DNA of 64,000 bases from Beijerinckiaceae bacterium (GTDB lineage Bacteria; Pseudomonadota; Alphaproteobacteria; Rhizobiales; Beijerinckiaceae). Each line of letters begins with the position of its first letter. Within the stretch, counting starts at the first letter, position 1. Shown here piece after piece: positions 38,009 through 48,006 of this stretch. Made by a program: the position numbers and the translations under genes. The stretch spans positions 124,001 through 188,000 of the forward strand of contig JAPZTO010000003.1 in the NCBI GenBank assembly GCA_027532775.1, written 5' to 3'. Under the pieces are notes generated by a model that was not told the origin of the DNA, ran no database searches, and saw only the letters and a list, made by a program, of their open reading frames with translations.

Positions 38009-39601
38009 TCAATGCCGGAAATGCCGCGTACCGGTGAAGACCATCGCGAGCCCGGCCTTGTTGGCCGCCTCGATCACCTCGTTGTCGCGCATGGAGCCGC
38101 CCGGCTGGATGACGGCCGTCGCGCCGGCGGCAACCAGCGCCTCAAGCCCGTCCGCGAAGGGGAAGAACGCATCCGAGGCCGCGACCGAGCCAATGGTGAG
38201 CGGCGTGTCGCTGCCGAGGGCGCGGGCAGCTTCGCCGGCTTTCCAGGCTGCGATCCTTGCCGAATCCACCCGGCTCATCTGGCCGGCGCCGATGCCGACT
38301 GTGGCACCGCCTTTGGCATAGACGATGGCGTTGGACTTCACATGCTTGACCACGCGATAGGCGAAACGGAGGTCCGAGAGCTCCGCCTCCGTCGGCTGGC
38401 GGTTCGTCACGACCCGCAATTCCATATCGTCGACCACCGCATTGTCCCGCGACTGGACGAGGCGACCGCCGGCGATCGAGCGCAGGACGATGTCGTCGGC
38501 GCGCGGATCGGGCAGGCCCTTCGTCAGCAGAAGCCGCAGGTTCTTCTTGGCGGCGACGATGGCGATGGCCTCCGCGCTGGCTTCCGGCGCGATGATCACT
38601 TCCGTGAAGATCTCGGTAATGGCGCGGACCGATTCGGCATCAAGGGCGCGGTTGGTCGCCACGATCCCGCCGAAGGCCGAGACCGGATCACAAGCGAGCG
38701 CGCGCCGGTAGGCTTCCTCCAGCGTGCCGCCCTCGGCGACGCCGCAGGGATTGGCATGTTTGATGATGGCGACAGCGGCCGTGCGGGCCGGGTCGAATTC
38801 GGCGACGCATTCGAAGGCCGCGTCGGCATCGTTGAGGTTGTTGTAGGACAGGGCCTTGCCCTGCACCTGCCACGCGGTGGCGACACCGGGCCGCGCCTGC
38901 TGCGGCTTGAGCACGAGCCAGGCCTTCTGGTGCGGGTTCTCCCCATAGCGAAGCTCGGTCGCTGCGGTATCGACCTCGCGGGCGAGTTGCGGCCCGTCCC
39001 GCGTCTCGCCCGAGAACCATTCGGCAATGGCCCGGTCATAGGCCGCGGTATGGGCGAAGGCCTTGGCCGCAAGGGCGCGGCGGAAACTGCTGCGCGTTTC
39101 CCCGCCATAGGTGTCGAGTTCCGCCAGAAGCGCCCCGTAATCCTTCGGGTCGACCACGACGCAGACGCCGTCATGGTTCTTGGCCGAGGAGCGGATCATG
39201 GCCGGACCGCCGATATCGATATTCTCGATGATGGTCTCGAAATCGGCCCCGCGCGCAAGGGTTTCGCGGAAGGGATAGAGATTGCCGACCAGCAGGTCGA
39301 TCGGGGCGATGCCATGGGCCAACAGGGCGGCCTCATGTTCGGGGTTGCCGCGCATCGCGAGCAGCCCGCCATGGACCTTGGGGTGGAGCGTCTTCACCCG
39401 GCCGTCCATCATTTCCGGAAAGCCCGTCACCTCGGAAATGTCGAGGACCTCGATCCCCTCGGCCAGCAGCGCGGCGCGCGAGCCTCCCGTGGAGATCAAG
39501 GTGACATCGCGCGCCTTCAACGCCCGGGCGAGTTCGACAAGTCCGGTCTTGTCGAACACCGAAAGCAGGGCGCGCTGGAGGGGGCGGGTCGTGTTGGGCA
39601 T
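38009..39601 (-). CDS. purH: bifunctional AICAR formyltransferase / IMP cyclohydrolase
   Basis: PurH carries out the last two steps of IMP synthesis. The 530-residue product has the N-terminal cyclohydrolase domain, opening [19 protein letters not shown] and with [14 protein letters not shown] and [19 protein letters not shown]. The C-terminal transformylase follows, with [14 protein letters not shown] and the end [27 protein letters not shown], the family's signature. I chose ATG 39601, with the frame upstream not family-like. It is the last gene of the rsmB-heparinase-like-purH run, 99 bases after the heparinase-like gene. Confidence 0.97.
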   Translation of the reverse strand: MPNTTRPLQRALLSVFDKTGLVELARALKARDVTLISTGGSRAALLAEGIEVLDISEVTGFPEMMDGRVKTLHPKVHGGLLAMRGNPEHEAALLAHGIAPIDLLVGNLYPFRETLARGADFETIIENIDIGGPAMIRSSAKNHDGVCVVVDPKDYGALLAELDTYGGETRSSFRRALAAKAFAHTAAYDRAIAEWFSGETRDGPQLAREVDTAATELRYGENPHQKAWLVLKPQQARPGVATAWQVQGKALSYNNLNDADAAFECVAEFDPARTAAVAIIKHANPCGVAEGGTLEEAYRRALACDPVSAFGGIVATNRALDAESVRAITEIFTEVIIAPEASAEAIAIVAAKKNLRLLLTKGLPDPRADDIVLRSIAGGRLVQSRDNAVVDDMELRVVTNRQPTEAELSDLRFAYRVVKHVKSNAIVYAKGGATVGIGAGQMSRVDSARIAAWKAGEAARALGSDTPLTIGSVAASDAFFPFADGLEALVAAGATAVIQPGGSMRDNEVIEAANKAGLAMVFTGTRHFRH

Positions 39602-39700
39602 GGGGAACGGCTCCGGATAAGGGTCCGCGCGCGATAGCACATGCGTTTGCACCGCACCATGCCGATTGCCGAAAAACTGTGCCGGCAAGCCATTCCGGCC

Positions 39701-41449
39701 TCAGCCCTGATAGGGCACAAGCCGCCAGTGGATATCCAGCGAGCCGGAGATGGGTACGTCGAGGATGATCGCCTCGGTCCTGGGGTTGAGGATCTCCTGG
39801 TCGTAGCAGCGGCTCTCCTCGAGATGCAGCGGCAGGCCGGGGGCCTCGAAGAGCCAGAGATCCCGCCCCGGCTGCTGATGGGGCAGCCTCAGCATCACGC
39901 CGTCCTGACGCGTCAGCATGACCGGCAGGATGCGCGGGTGGAGGTGGAAGGCCAGCGTGATCCGGCGGTTCTGGCCGCGGCCATCGGTCTGGATGATCCG
40001 GTCAAGGCCCTGAAGCCCGCCACCGCCCAGCAGCGTGAGGTGCCGCTCGACCCGGTAGCCGAGGCTCTCCGCCAGCCCGTCATGGCGCAGCACGAGATAT
40101 TGCATGCCCGGCGTCACCACCCGTTCCACGGGCCCGGCCTCGCCGGCCGAGGTCAGCCCGTAGGCACGCCCTTCGAGAAGCGAGGTCTGGGGCGCCAGGC
40201 TGACGAAGGACTGGTCATCGATCAGGAGCGTCGAATGAGCCGCGCCGACCCGGAAGGACCGTGCCACCTCGCCTTCGGCCCAGGCGGGGATGCCGCAATT
40301 GACGATCAGCTTGTCTGCCTTGGTCGAGAACTCGAAGGCGAGGGCACTCGCGGTCGCATTTTCGTCGAAGCCCGGCGGGGGCTGCCGCCCGGCATCGGCG
40401 ATCACGATGCCGTTCTCGTCCTCGAGACGCTCGAAACCACTTTCCGTTGCAGAATCCAGCCGCGGAACCCGCCCGGACCCGAAGCGCGTCACCTGCGAAA
40501 CCAGATCGCGCAGGGCAAGGCCGCCGCCGTTGAACAGCGCGAGGCCGCCATCGGGCTGCTGCATCATCCGGATGAAGCTGATGAGCCGCAGCAGGTTCGG
40601 ACCGAGCATTTCGGGCGGGCCAGAATGACGTGCCCGATAGAGCGCCAGCAGCGGGATGAGGTTTGCGGCCAGCCTTACCGCCGTGGCGGGGTTGCGATCG
40701 AGCGGCCCGCCATCCCGGGCGAGGCTCCGCTCCAGATTGTCCTGGAACAGCGATTCCGCCTGTCGCAGGGCCGAGGCCGGCCGGTCGAGCGCCAGGGCAT
40801 GGAACAGCAAGGCGATAGCCGCCTCGAGGGCCAGCATGCCGATCTGCGGCTGCGTCGCGAGGACACGCGCCATGGCGGCATCGCGCTGGAGGTGCTGCAG
40901 GAGCCCCTGGTATTCGCTGAAATCCGCCTGATCGGTCATCAGGGCGGAATGGGTGATCCAGGCGATAAGCCGGCGCGGCACGGCCTCGGGGTCCTCGGCT
41001 GCGGGCCAGGCGGCCTGCTGCCGCTTCGCCATCCAGCGGCGCGCAAGCTGCCGCGCGCCCTTCCGGATCTCCGGATCGCCGCTGGCATCGAAATGACGCA
41101 GCCATTCGAAGCCGTGCAGGGCAACCGAGAAGGACCGGCAGGGGGGCGGGAGATCGAAGGGCGAGCGCCCGCCGGTCAGCAGCGTCCGGCCGCCAAGGAC
41201 GATCTGCCCGGACAGGAAATCGCCTGCGATGCTGGGATCGGCCAGATGGAGATGAGGCGGAACGAACAGGAAGCGCGTGGCGTGGAACCGGCGCCGCCCG
41301 AACCAGCTGCGCGCCGAAGCGAGGCGCCAGGCGAGGCGACGCTGCGGAAAGGTGACAATGCGAGCGGATTTCCGCGGCCCCGCATGGTTTTCCGGCGGAT
41401 CCGTCAGGCTGGGCTCGTCAGACTCGGCAGGAACCTGTTCACGCATCAT
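39701..41449 (-). CDS. heparinase II/III family protein
   Basis: A 582-residue protein of the heparinase II/III family, with an N-terminal alpha/alpha toroid (about residues 85-300) and a C-terminal beta-sandwich. Visible markers are FDLPPPCRSFSVALHGFEWLRHF, ALEAAIALLFHALAL, PDGGLALFNGGG, and FRVGAAHSTLLIDDQSFVSL near residues 415-435. There is no signal peptide in the N-terminal 30 residues, so a cytoplasmic or non-classical role is possible. The position between rsmB and purH is conserved in Hyphomicrobiales, but a polysaccharide substrate is not established. The start overlaps the rsmB stop by four bases. Confidence 0.85.
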   Translation of the reverse strand: MMREQVPAESDEPSLTDPPENHAGPRKSARIVTFPQRRLAWRLASARSWFGRRRFHATRFLFVPPHLHLADPSIAGDFLSGQIVLGGRTLLTGGRSPFDLPPPCRSFSVALHGFEWLRHFDASGDPEIRKGARQLARRWMAKRQQAAWPAAEDPEAVPRRLIAWITHSALMTDQADFSEYQGLLQHLQRDAAMARVLATQPQIGMLALEAAIALLFHALALDRPASALRQAESLFQDNLERSLARDGGPLDRNPATAVRLAANLIPLLALYRARHSGPPEMLGPNLLRLISFIRMMQQPDGGLALFNGGGLALRDLVSQVTRFGSGRVPRLDSATESGFERLEDENGIVIADAGRQPPPGFDENATASALAFEFSTKADKLIVNCGIPAWAEGEVARSFRVGAAHSTLLIDDQSFVSLAPQTSLLEGRAYGLTSAGEAGPVERVVTPGMQYLVLRHDGLAESLGYRVERHLTLLGGGGLQGLDRIIQTDGRGQNRRITLAFHLHPRILPVMLTRQDGVMLRLPHQQPGRDLWLFEAPGLPLHLEESRCYDQEILNPRTEAIILDVPISGSLDIHWRLVPYQG

Positions 41450-42786
41450 GCCAAACGACGCAGCCTTGCGGCAAAAAACCCATCGACTCCGCCGATGCCC
41501 GTCATCGCCGACGGCAGCAGCCTCAGGAAACCATCAGGGTTAATTGCTTCCGAGGCAAGACCAAATTCCTGTCCGTCGACAGGAATGGCATGAAATTGTT
41601 CATGGCTGCCCAGAAAACGGGCAATCTGGTGCTCGCCTTCCTCGGGTTCCAGCGAGCAGGTTGCGTAGACGAGTAGGCCGCCGGGGCGCACGAGGCTTGC
41701 CGCATGGGCCAGAAGCCGCGTCTGCTGGGTGGCGAGGGCGAGGATATCGGCGAGGGTCTTTGTCCACGCGATCTCGGGGTGCCGGCGGATGGTGCCGGTA
41801 GCCGAGCATGGGGCATCGAGGAGGACAGCGTCATAGGGCCCGTCGGTCACGGCCATCGCATCCATGACGCGCAGATCCGCATGCATTTTCAGCCGAGCGA
41901 GGTTTTCCCTCAGCCTTTCCGCGCGCTGCGCGCTGCGCTCGACAGCGGTCACGGCAGCGCCGGCATGGATCAGCTGCGCGGTTTTCCCGCCGGGCGCGGC
42001 GCAGAGATCGAGCACGCGCTTGCCCCGGAGATCGCCGAACAGCCGGGCCGGCATGGCACTCGCGGCATCCTGCACCTGGAAATGCCCGTCCGTGAAGCCG
42101 GGTAGAGTGGTTACCGGCCGGTCGGACCGGAGCCGCCACGAACCGGTCGGGAGAGGCTCGACCATGCCCTCAAGCGCCTCGGCCGCTCCCGGCGCGAACA
42201 GGGTCAGGTCGATGCTGGGCGGCTGCGCATGCTGGGCGGCAATGGCTAGAGCCGCCGGCGCGCCATAGGCCTGGCGCCAGCGTTCCAGCAGCCAGGGGGG
42301 GCTGTCCTCGCCCTCGACCGGATGGGCGAGAATCTGGTCCTTCTCCGCTGCGACCCGGCGCAGCACGGCATTCGCCAGTTTGGCGAAATGCCGGGCCTGC
42401 GGGTCCTGCTTGCAGAGCTCGATAGCGACATCGACCGCCGCGTGATCGGGGATATCGAGAAAGAGGATCTGGGCTGTTGCGGTCTGGACCGCCTCGCGGA
42501 GGAACCCTGCATCGGGCCATTCGCCCTGGCTCAGCCGTTCGGCCAGCACGCGCCGGATCGTGCCGAACCGCCGGAAGGTTACCATGGCAATCGCACGGGC
42601 GAGGCCTCGATCCGCATCATCCAGGGGCGCCTTCGGGGCCGAAAGCTGCAAAGCCTCGTCCAGCGGCCGACGCTCGCGCAGGGTCCGCCGGACCGCTCCT
42701 GCGGCCCAGAGCCGGACGGCGAGTCCGGGATGGCGCTCGCGGTTGCGGGGGCCATCGATGGCGGGCTTTCGATCCTGGGGTGACAC
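41446..42786 (-). CDS. rsmB: RsmB/NOP family 16S rRNA m5C methyltransferase
   Basis: RsmB methylates C967 of 16S rRNA. The 446-residue product has an N-terminal NusB-like RNA-binding domain (about residues 25-160) and a C-terminal methyltransferase domain: VLDLCAAPGGKTAQLIHAGA is motif I, DAPCSATGTIRRHPEI carries one catalytic cysteine region and LLVYATCSLEPEEGE the nucleophilic cysteine. The start is a GTG at 42786 with AAGGA about six bases upstream. It is the first gene of the rsmB-heparinase-like-purH run. Confidence 0.94.
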   Translation of the reverse strand: MSPQDRKPAIDGPRNRERHPGLAVRLWAAGAVRRTLRERRPLDEALQLSAPKAPLDDADRGLARAIAMVTFRRFGTIRRVLAERLSQGEWPDAGFLREAVQTATAQILFLDIPDHAAVDVAIELCKQDPQARHFAKLANAVLRRVAAEKDQILAHPVEGEDSPPWLLERWRQAYGAPAALAIAAQHAQPPSIDLTLFAPGAAEALEGMVEPLPTGSWRLRSDRPVTTLPGFTDGHFQVQDAASAMPARLFGDLRGKRVLDLCAAPGGKTAQLIHAGAAVTAVERSAQRAERLRENLARLKMHADLRVMDAMAVTDGPYDAVLLDAPCSATGTIRRHPEIAWTKTLADILALATQQTRLLAHAASLVRPGGLLVYATCSLEPEEGEHQIARFLGSHEQFHAIPVDGQEFGLASEAINPDGFLRLLPSAMTGIGGVDGFFAARLRRLA

Positions 42787-42813
42787 GGGGGTCCTTTCGG
42801 CAAGGCGCCCGGG

Positions 42814-43533
42814 CTACAGGATATCGGGCAGGGTTTCCAGTGCCGATTGATCGAAGCCGAGGGCGGCGAGGAAGGTCGTCATGGCAGCGGGGAGGGGCGC
42901 GATCACCTCCAGCGGCGCCTGGCGGGGCCTCGGCAGCCGGATGCGCCAGGCATGCAGGAGCAGGGACGGACTGGCCGCCATCGCGCGGTCGCCGCCATAG
43001 ATCCTGTCGCCGGCCAGTGGCCAGCCCATCGCGGCACAATGGACGCGGAGCTGGTGCGTGCGGCCGGTGACCGGCTGAAGGGCAAGCCAGGAGAGCCCGT
43101 CCCGCGTTGCAAGGCGGCGCCAGCGCGTCTCGGAGGGTTGGCCGGCCGGGTCGACCTTCATCCACCAGGAACGCCGGTCATGCGAGCGCCGGGCAAGCGG
43201 CAGGTCGATCACGCCGGCAGCCTCTGCGGGGCAACCGCAGGCGAGGGCGAGATAAGTCTTGCTGACCCGGCCCTGCGCGAAGGCCTGGCCGAGTTGCCGG
43301 AGCGCGGCTGGGTTGCGCCCCAGCACGAGGCAGCCGGTTGTCTCCCGGTCGAGCCGGTGGGCCAGTTGCGGCACGATCGGGCCGTCAAGCTGCAGGTCGG
43401 GCAGGAAGTCATCCAGCGTCTGGCCGCCCTTCGGCCCGCGATGGACGGCAAGGCCGGACGGCTTGTCCAGAACCAGACAATCGGCATCGGAAAAGAGGAT
43501 GCGATCCAGCAGATCGCGGGGTGTCATGCGCAT
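42814..43533 (-). CDS. RluA-family pseudouridine synthase
   Basis: A 239-residue RNA pseudouridine synthase without an S4 domain. The catalytic motif HRLDRETTG at residues 59-67 places the aspartate at D62. GRVSKTYLALACG, LQPVTGRTHQLRVHCAAMGWPLAGD and LLLHAWRI are the other family blocks. The RNA target (a tRNA or 23S rRNA site) cannot be told. I chose ATG 43533 with GGGAG six bases upstream; ATGs at 43527 and 43557 are alternatives. It is upstream of rsmB on the same strand with 27 bases between. Confidence 0.9.
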   Translation of the reverse strand: MRMTPRDLLDRILFSDADCLVLDKPSGLAVHRGPKGGQTLDDFLPDLQLDGPIVPQLAHRLDRETTGCLVLGRNPAALRQLGQAFAQGRVSKTYLALACGCPAEAAGVIDLPLARRSHDRRSWWMKVDPAGQPSETRWRRLATRDGLSWLALQPVTGRTHQLRVHCAAMGWPLAGDRIYGGDRAMAASPSLLLHAWRIRLPRPRQAPLEVIAPLPAAMTTFLAALGFDQSALETLPDIL

Positions 43534-43590
43534 GAGCTCTCCCTGCCCTCTGGCCATCGGGCCGGCACGGCGCTATGTCGAGCCAAGGTG

Positions 43591-43803
43591 ATGATGATGA
43601 CCGAGGAAAACCAAAACCCGCCCCCCGTCAAGGTGCTCAGCCCTGCCGCCCAGCGCGCGCTGGCTGAGGCCGCCGAACGGCGTGCCGCGCTCGAGGCCCG
43701 CGAGGCCGAACTGGCCCGGACCCCCGAGATCAAGGGGCGCGGCGGCAAGGACCCCGTCCGCTACGAGGACTGGGAAGTGAAGGGCATCGCCAGCGATTTC
43801 TGA
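43591..43803 (+). CDS. DUF1674 / SDHAF4-type succinate dehydrogenase assembly factor
   Basis: A 68- to 70-residue protein of DUF1674. Its C-terminus, EIKGRGGKDPVRYEDWEVKGIASDF, is the family's hallmark. The eukaryotic relative SDHAF4 helps assemble the flavoprotein subunit of succinate dehydrogenase; that role is assumed here. Three ATGs in a row (43591, 43594, 43597) could start it, and the third has AAGG eight bases upstream. No sdh genes are in the window. It is divergent from the RluA-type gene and convergent with the transpeptidase. Confidence 0.85.
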   Translation: MMMTEENQNPPPVKVLSPAAQRALAEAAERRAALEAREAELARTPEIKGRGGKDPVRYEDWEVKGIASDF

Positions 43804-43817
43804 GGCGAGCCCCGCCT

Positions 43818-44354
43818 TCAGGGGACGACATGGATCCTTGCGCCCACCCGCACGCGCGGCATCAGGTCCAGGATGTCCTCGTCCAGCATGCGGATGCAGC
43901 CATAGGATGCGTAGGAGCCGATCGAGGCGCGCATCGAGGCGGAGGTGCCATGGATGGCATATTCGCCGGGTGCGATGGTCAGCGCCGCCGCCCCCATCGG
44001 GTTGTTCGGCGCGCCGCCGGGAATGACATCGGGCAGGCCCGGCCGGTCCCGGCGGACTTCCGCCGGCGGAGACCAGGCGGGGCGCACATGCTTGCCGTCG
44101 ATCACCCTTGTGCCGAACCATTGCTTGCCCGGCTTGCCGACCGCCACGCGGTAGCGGATGGCGGTGCCGTCACCCTGCACGAAATAGAGCTGGCGCTGGC
44201 GCGTCGAGACCACCACGGCACCGGGTTCATAGCCCTGGGGGAAGGCAACAAGCGCCGCCGTGCTGGCGGATGCAGCCCGCGGCAGGCCAAGCCCGGCAAG
44301 ACCACCCGCGGCGAGGCTTCCCCCGATGCGGACTAGATCGCGACGCGACAGCAT
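43818..44354 (-). CDS. L,D-transpeptidase (YkuD domain)
   Basis: A periplasmic enzyme that makes 3-3 cross-links in peptidoglycan or attaches proteins to it. The 178-residue product has a twin-arginine-like start (SRRDLVRIGGS at about 3-13) and a hydrophobic segment to about residue 31. The catalytic block is H135 in AIHGTSASM and C153-x-R155 in YGCIRM, the usual YkuD layout, with Tyr in place of the more common His before the Gly-Cys. ATG 44354 has GGAGG five bases upstream; an ATG four codons earlier lacks spacing. Confidence 0.92.
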   Translation of the reverse strand: MLSRRDLVRIGGSLAAGGLAGLGLPRAASASTAALVAFPQGYEPGAVVVSTRQRQLYFVQGDGTAIRYRVAVGKPGKQWFGTRVIDGKHVRPAWSPPAEVRRDRPGLPDVIPGGAPNNPMGAAALTIAPGEYAIHGTSASMRASIGSYASYGCIRMLDEDILDLMPRVRVGARIHVVP

Positions 44355-44458
44355 GAAATCCTCCATTCCTTGACGTGAATGAAGGGGCCGAAATGCTTGC
44401 TGAAATCCTGAAAGGGTTTGAGAACCATAGGTTTAGGCTAATGAAGCCTTAAACGGCA

Positions 44459-44480
44459 AAGGGCGCCCGCAGGCGCCCTT
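44459..44480. terminator. terminator downstream of acs
   Basis: A perfect 9-base stem (AAGGGCGCC / GGCGCCCTT) with a 4-base loop lies 22 bases beyond the acs stop. On the minus strand it is followed by TGCCGTTT. The stem is identical to that of the terminator at 37942-37966. Confidence 0.75.
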
Positions 44481-44502
44481 CGTGTTTGTCCGGTGCAGGC
44501 GC

Positions 44503-46449
44503 TCAGCCGCGCTTGTTCTGCCGATTGGCGATCAGGTCATCGACGACGCCGGGATCGGCCAGGGTCGAGGTATCGCCGAGAGCCCCGAAATCGTCCTCGG
44601 CAATCTTGCGCAGGATACGACGCATGATCTTGCCCGAGCGGGTCTTCGGCAGGCCAGGCGCGAACTGGATCTTGTCCGGCGTGGCGATCGGGCCGATCTC
44701 GTTGCGGACGGTGACCACCAGCGCCTTGCGGAGATCCTCGCTCGGCTGGATGCCGTTCATCAGCGTCACATAGGCATAGATGCCCTGGCCCTTGATGTCG
44801 TGCGGATAGCCGACCACGGCCGCCTCGGACACGGATTCGTGCGCCACGAGCGCGCTTTCCACTTCCGCCGTGCCCATGCGGTGGCCGGACACGTTGATCA
44901 CGTCATCGACGCGGCCGGTGATCCAGTAATAACCGTCGGCATCACGGCGGCAGCCATCGCCGGTGAAGTACTTGTTCGGATAGGTGGAGAAATACGTCTC
45001 CATGAAGCGCTTGTGATCGCCGTAGACCGTGCGCATCTGGCCGGGCCAGCTGTCGGCGATGCAGAGATTGCCCTCGCAGGCGCCCTCGAGCACCTTGCCC
45101 TCGGCATCCACGATCTCGGGTTTCACGCCGAAGAACGGCCGCGTGGCCGAACCGGGCTTCAGCCTTGTGGCGCCCGGAAGCGGCGTGATCAGGATGCCGC
45201 CGGTTTCTGTCTGCCACCAGGTATCGACGATCGGGCAGCGGCCGTCACCCACGACATGATAGTACCATTCCCAGGCTTCCGGGTTGATCGGTTCTCCCAC
45301 CGAGCCGAGCAGGCGCAGGCTCTGGCGCGAGGTCCTCTTCACGGCTTCCTCGCCGGCACCCATCAGCGAGCGGATGGCCGTCGGGGCGGTGTAGAAGATG
45401 TTGACCTTGTGCTTGTCGATGACCTCCCAGAAGCGGGAGACGGTCGGGTAGTTCGGCACACCCTCGAACATCAGCGTGGTCGCGCCGTTCGAAAGCGGCC
45501 CGTAGACGATGTAGGAATGCCCGGTCACCCAGCCCACATCGGCCGTGCACCAGTAGATGTCGCCGTCATGGTAGTCGAAGACATATTGGTGCGTCATCGA
45601 GGCGTAGACGAGATAGCCGCCCGTGGTGTGCAGCACGCCTTTCGGCTTGCCGGTCGAGCCCGAGGTGTAAAGGATGAAGAGCGGATCTTCCGCATTCATC
45701 GCCACCGGTTCGCAGGTATCGGCGACCTTCGCGGCTTCCTCGTGGTACCAGACGTCGCGGCCGGCCTCCATGTGGATCGTGCCGCCGGTGCGCTTGACCA
45801 CAATGACCTTCTCGAGCGCCGGATGCACCTTGTTGGCGGCGACATCGACATTCTTCTTCAGCGGAACGGCCTTGCCTCCGCGCAGGCCTTCATCCGCCGT
45901 GATAACGACCTTGGAATCACAATCCTCGATGCGGCCGGCCAGCGCATCCGGCGAGAAGCCGCCGAACACGATCGAATGGACGGCGCCGATCCGGGTGCAG
46001 GCGAGCATCGCATAGGCTGCTTCCGGGATCATCGGCAGGTAGATGGTGACGCGATCGCCCTTCCGGACGCCATGCGCCTTCAGGACATTCGCCATGCGGC
46101 AGGTTTCGCGGTGCAGCTCGGCATAGGTGATGAGCTTCGAATCGGCCGGATCGTCGCCTTCCCAGATGATGGCGACCTGATCGGCGCGCTTGGCGAGATG
46201 GCGGTCGATGCAATTGACCGAAACATTGAGCTCGCCATCCTCGAACCATTTGATCGAGACATTGCCCGGCGCATAGGAGACGTTCTTGACCTTGCTGTAG
46301 GGCTTCATCCAATCGATACGCTTGCCTTCCTCGCGCCAGAACCCTTCGGAATCCTGCACGGAGGCTTCGTATTTCGTCTTGTAGGCGGCGTCATTGAAGA
46401 ACGCGCGGGACTGCCAGCTCGACGGAACGTCATAGATCTTCTCGGACAT
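44503..46449 (-). CDS. acs: acetyl-CoA synthetase
   Basis: Acs makes acetyl-CoA from acetate, ATP and CoA through acetyl-AMP. The 648-residue product is full length. Adenylation motifs include [22 protein letters not shown] near residues 258-279, [21 protein letters not shown], and [10 protein letters not shown] near 410. The C-terminal [18 protein letters not shown] holds the catalytic lysine that is commonly controlled by acetylation. I chose ATG 46449 with GGGAG upstream; the longer frame is not family-like. It is a single gene with its own terminator. Confidence 0.98.
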   Translation of the reverse strand: MSEKIYDVPSSWQSRAFFNDAAYKTKYEASVQDSEGFWREEGKRIDWMKPYSKVKNVSYAPGNVSIKWFEDGELNVSVNCIDRHLAKRADQVAIIWEGDDPADSKLITYAELHRETCRMANVLKAHGVRKGDRVTIYLPMIPEAAYAMLACTRIGAVHSIVFGGFSPDALAGRIEDCDSKVVITADEGLRGGKAVPLKKNVDVAANKVHPALEKVIVVKRTGGTIHMEAGRDVWYHEEAAKVADTCEPVAMNAEDPLFILYTSGSTGKPKGVLHTTGGYLVYASMTHQYVFDYHDGDIYWCTADVGWVTGHSYIVYGPLSNGATTLMFEGVPNYPTVSRFWEVIDKHKVNIFYTAPTAIRSLMGAGEEAVKRTSRQSLRLLGSVGEPINPEAWEWYYHVVGDGRCPIVDTWWQTETGGILITPLPGATRLKPGSATRPFFGVKPEIVDAEGKVLEGACEGNLCIADSWPGQMRTVYGDHKRFMETYFSTYPNKYFTGDGCRRDADGYYWITGRVDDVINVSGHRMGTAEVESALVAHESVSEAAVVGYPHDIKGQGIYAYVTLMNGIQPSEDLRKALVVTVRNEIGPIATPDKIQFAPGLPKTRSGKIMRRILRKIAEDDFGALGDTSTLADPGVVDDLIANRQNKRG

Positions 46450-46596
46450 TTCACTCTCCCAAACCGAAAGGCGCCCAGCAAACACCGATTTGCGCGGGTT
46501 GTTCTTGCTTGGCCCTGTTCTTAGCCGATGACGCGGTCACGCGGAAGATTGCAGCGCCTCCGCAATTGGACCAAAGCGGAAGGTTGTAGAGCCGCC

Positions 46597-47013
46597 TCAA
46601 AGACCCGCCATTTTGCAGATGGTCTGCCATTCCTCATCCGTCACGGGCTGCACCGAGAGGCGCATCGAGGTGATCAGGCTCATCTTAGCAAGGGAAGTCG
46701 TCACCTTGACTTCCTTCAGCGAGATCGGGCGCGGCAGCGGTCTCACAGCGGCGAAATCGACCCAGACCCAGGGCTCGCCCGGCGCGGCGGTCGGATCCGG
46801 GTAGGCCTCGCGGATCACCTTGACGATTCCGACGATCTCCAGCCCCTCGTTGGAATGGTAGAAGAACACCTCCTCGCCCAGCTTCATCTTCATCATGTTG
46901 AGCTTGGCGAGATGGTTGCGCACGCCATCCCAATGCGTGCCCTTGGCCCCGGCGGCGACCTGCTGGTCCCAGGACCATTTGAACGGTTCGGATTTCACCA
47001 GCCAGTGGGCCAA
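46597..47013 (-). CDS. EVE domain (PUA-like) protein
   Basis: A 138-residue single-domain EVE protein. The family is a PUA-like fold thought to bind modified nucleobases. The opening MAHWLVKSEPFKWSWDQQ, the central WDGVRNHLAKLNMMKMKLGEEVFFYHSNEG and the final PVTDEEWQTICKMAG match the usual thymocyte-nuclear-protein-like branch. It starts three bases after gpsA ends, so tsaD-gpsA-EVE is a probable operon. The ligand is unknown. Confidence 0.93.
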   Translation of the reverse strand: MAHWLVKSEPFKWSWDQQVAAGAKGTHWDGVRNHLAKLNMMKMKLGEEVFFYHSNEGLEIVGIVKVIREAYPDPTAAPGEPWVWVDFAAVRPLPRPISLKEVKVTTSLAKMSLITSMRLSVQPVTDEEWQTICKMAGL

Positions 47014-47016
47014 GAG

Positions 47017-48006
47017 TCATTCTCCCTTCAACGGACGCGTCATCAGATGGCGCACGGCATCGCCGACGGAAAGCCTCTCCTCGAGGATTGCGGTGACGGC
47101 ATCGACAATCGGCATCTCAAGCCCGCGGGCCTTCGCGGATTCCGCGAGAATCGAAGCCGTGAATGCCCCCTCAGCGAGCTTGCCGCTCCCGATCGCCTCG
47201 CGCGGGGGGCGGCCCTGGCCAAGCGCGAGGCCGAGCCCGTAATTCCGCGATTGCGGCGAGGAGGCGGTGAGCACCAGATCGCCGAGGCCGGAAAGCCCCA
47301 TCAGCGTTTCCGGCCGGGCACCATAGGCGCGGGCGAAGCGCTGCAATTCGGCGAAGCCCCGCGTGATCATGGCGGCGCGGGCACTGTCGCCGAGGCCGAG
47401 GCCGGCGACGATGCCAGCGGCGATGGCCAGCACGTTCTTCGCAGCGCCGCCGATCTCGACGCCGCGGATATCGGTGGTGTGATAGAGGCGCAGGCCCGGC
47501 GAGGAGAGGAAATGCGCGAGGGCCCCGGCATCGGTCGCATCGGCCATGGCCAGCGCGATGGCGGTTGGCAGGCCGCGGGCGATATCCGCGGCGAAGGACG
47601 GGCCGGAGAGAATGCCGAACTGGTGCTGACCGAGGGTTTCGCCGAGAATTTCGGTGGCGAAAGCGCCGGTTCGCTGCTCCATGCCCTTCGCGGCCGAGAT
47701 CACTGCACGGCCCTGCGGCAGGACAAGCGCCACGGCTTCGCTGACCTGACGCAGCGCTTGCGTCGGGACGGCCATGACGAGGATTCCCGGCTGAACCGCC
47801 TCGTGGAGGTCGGCCGTTGCCCGGATGCCCGCCGGAAGGCTGGTTCCCGGAAAGTGCGTGCCGAGATCGCGCCGCGCCTCGAGCGCAGCCATCGCTTCGG
47901 CATTGCGGCCCCAGAGCGTGACATTCCGGCCGGCCTGCCGGAAGGCCATGGCGAGAGCCGTTCCGAAGGCCCCGGCACCGATGACCGCAACCTTGTTGCC
48001 TTTCAC
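47017..48006 (-). CDS. gpsA: NAD(P)-dependent glycerol-3-phosphate dehydrogenase
   Basis: GpsA reduces dihydroxyacetone phosphate to sn-glycerol-3-phosphate for phospholipid synthesis. The 329-residue product has the NAD(P) motif [10 protein letters not shown] at about residues 10-19, then [33 protein letters not shown] near 139-160 and the catalytic-lysine block [18 protein letters not shown] near 183-200 are typical. The start is a GTG at 48006 that overlaps the tsaD stop (GTGA). Confidence 0.96.
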   Translation of the reverse strand: MKGNKVAVIGAGAFGTALAMAFRQAGRNVTLWGRNAEAMAALEARRDLGTHFPGTSLPAGIRATADLHEAVQPGILVMAVPTQALRQVSEAVALVLPQGRAVISAAKGMEQRTGAFATEILGETLGQHQFGILSGPSFAADIARGLPTAIALAMADATDAGALAHFLSSPGLRLYHTTDIRGVEIGGAAKNVLAIAAGIVAGLGLGDSARAAMITRGFAELQRFARAYGARPETLMGLSGLGDLVLTASSPQSRNYGLGLALGQGRPPREAIGSGKLAEGAFTASILAESAKARGLEMPIVDAVTAILEERLSVGDAVRHLMTRPLKGE

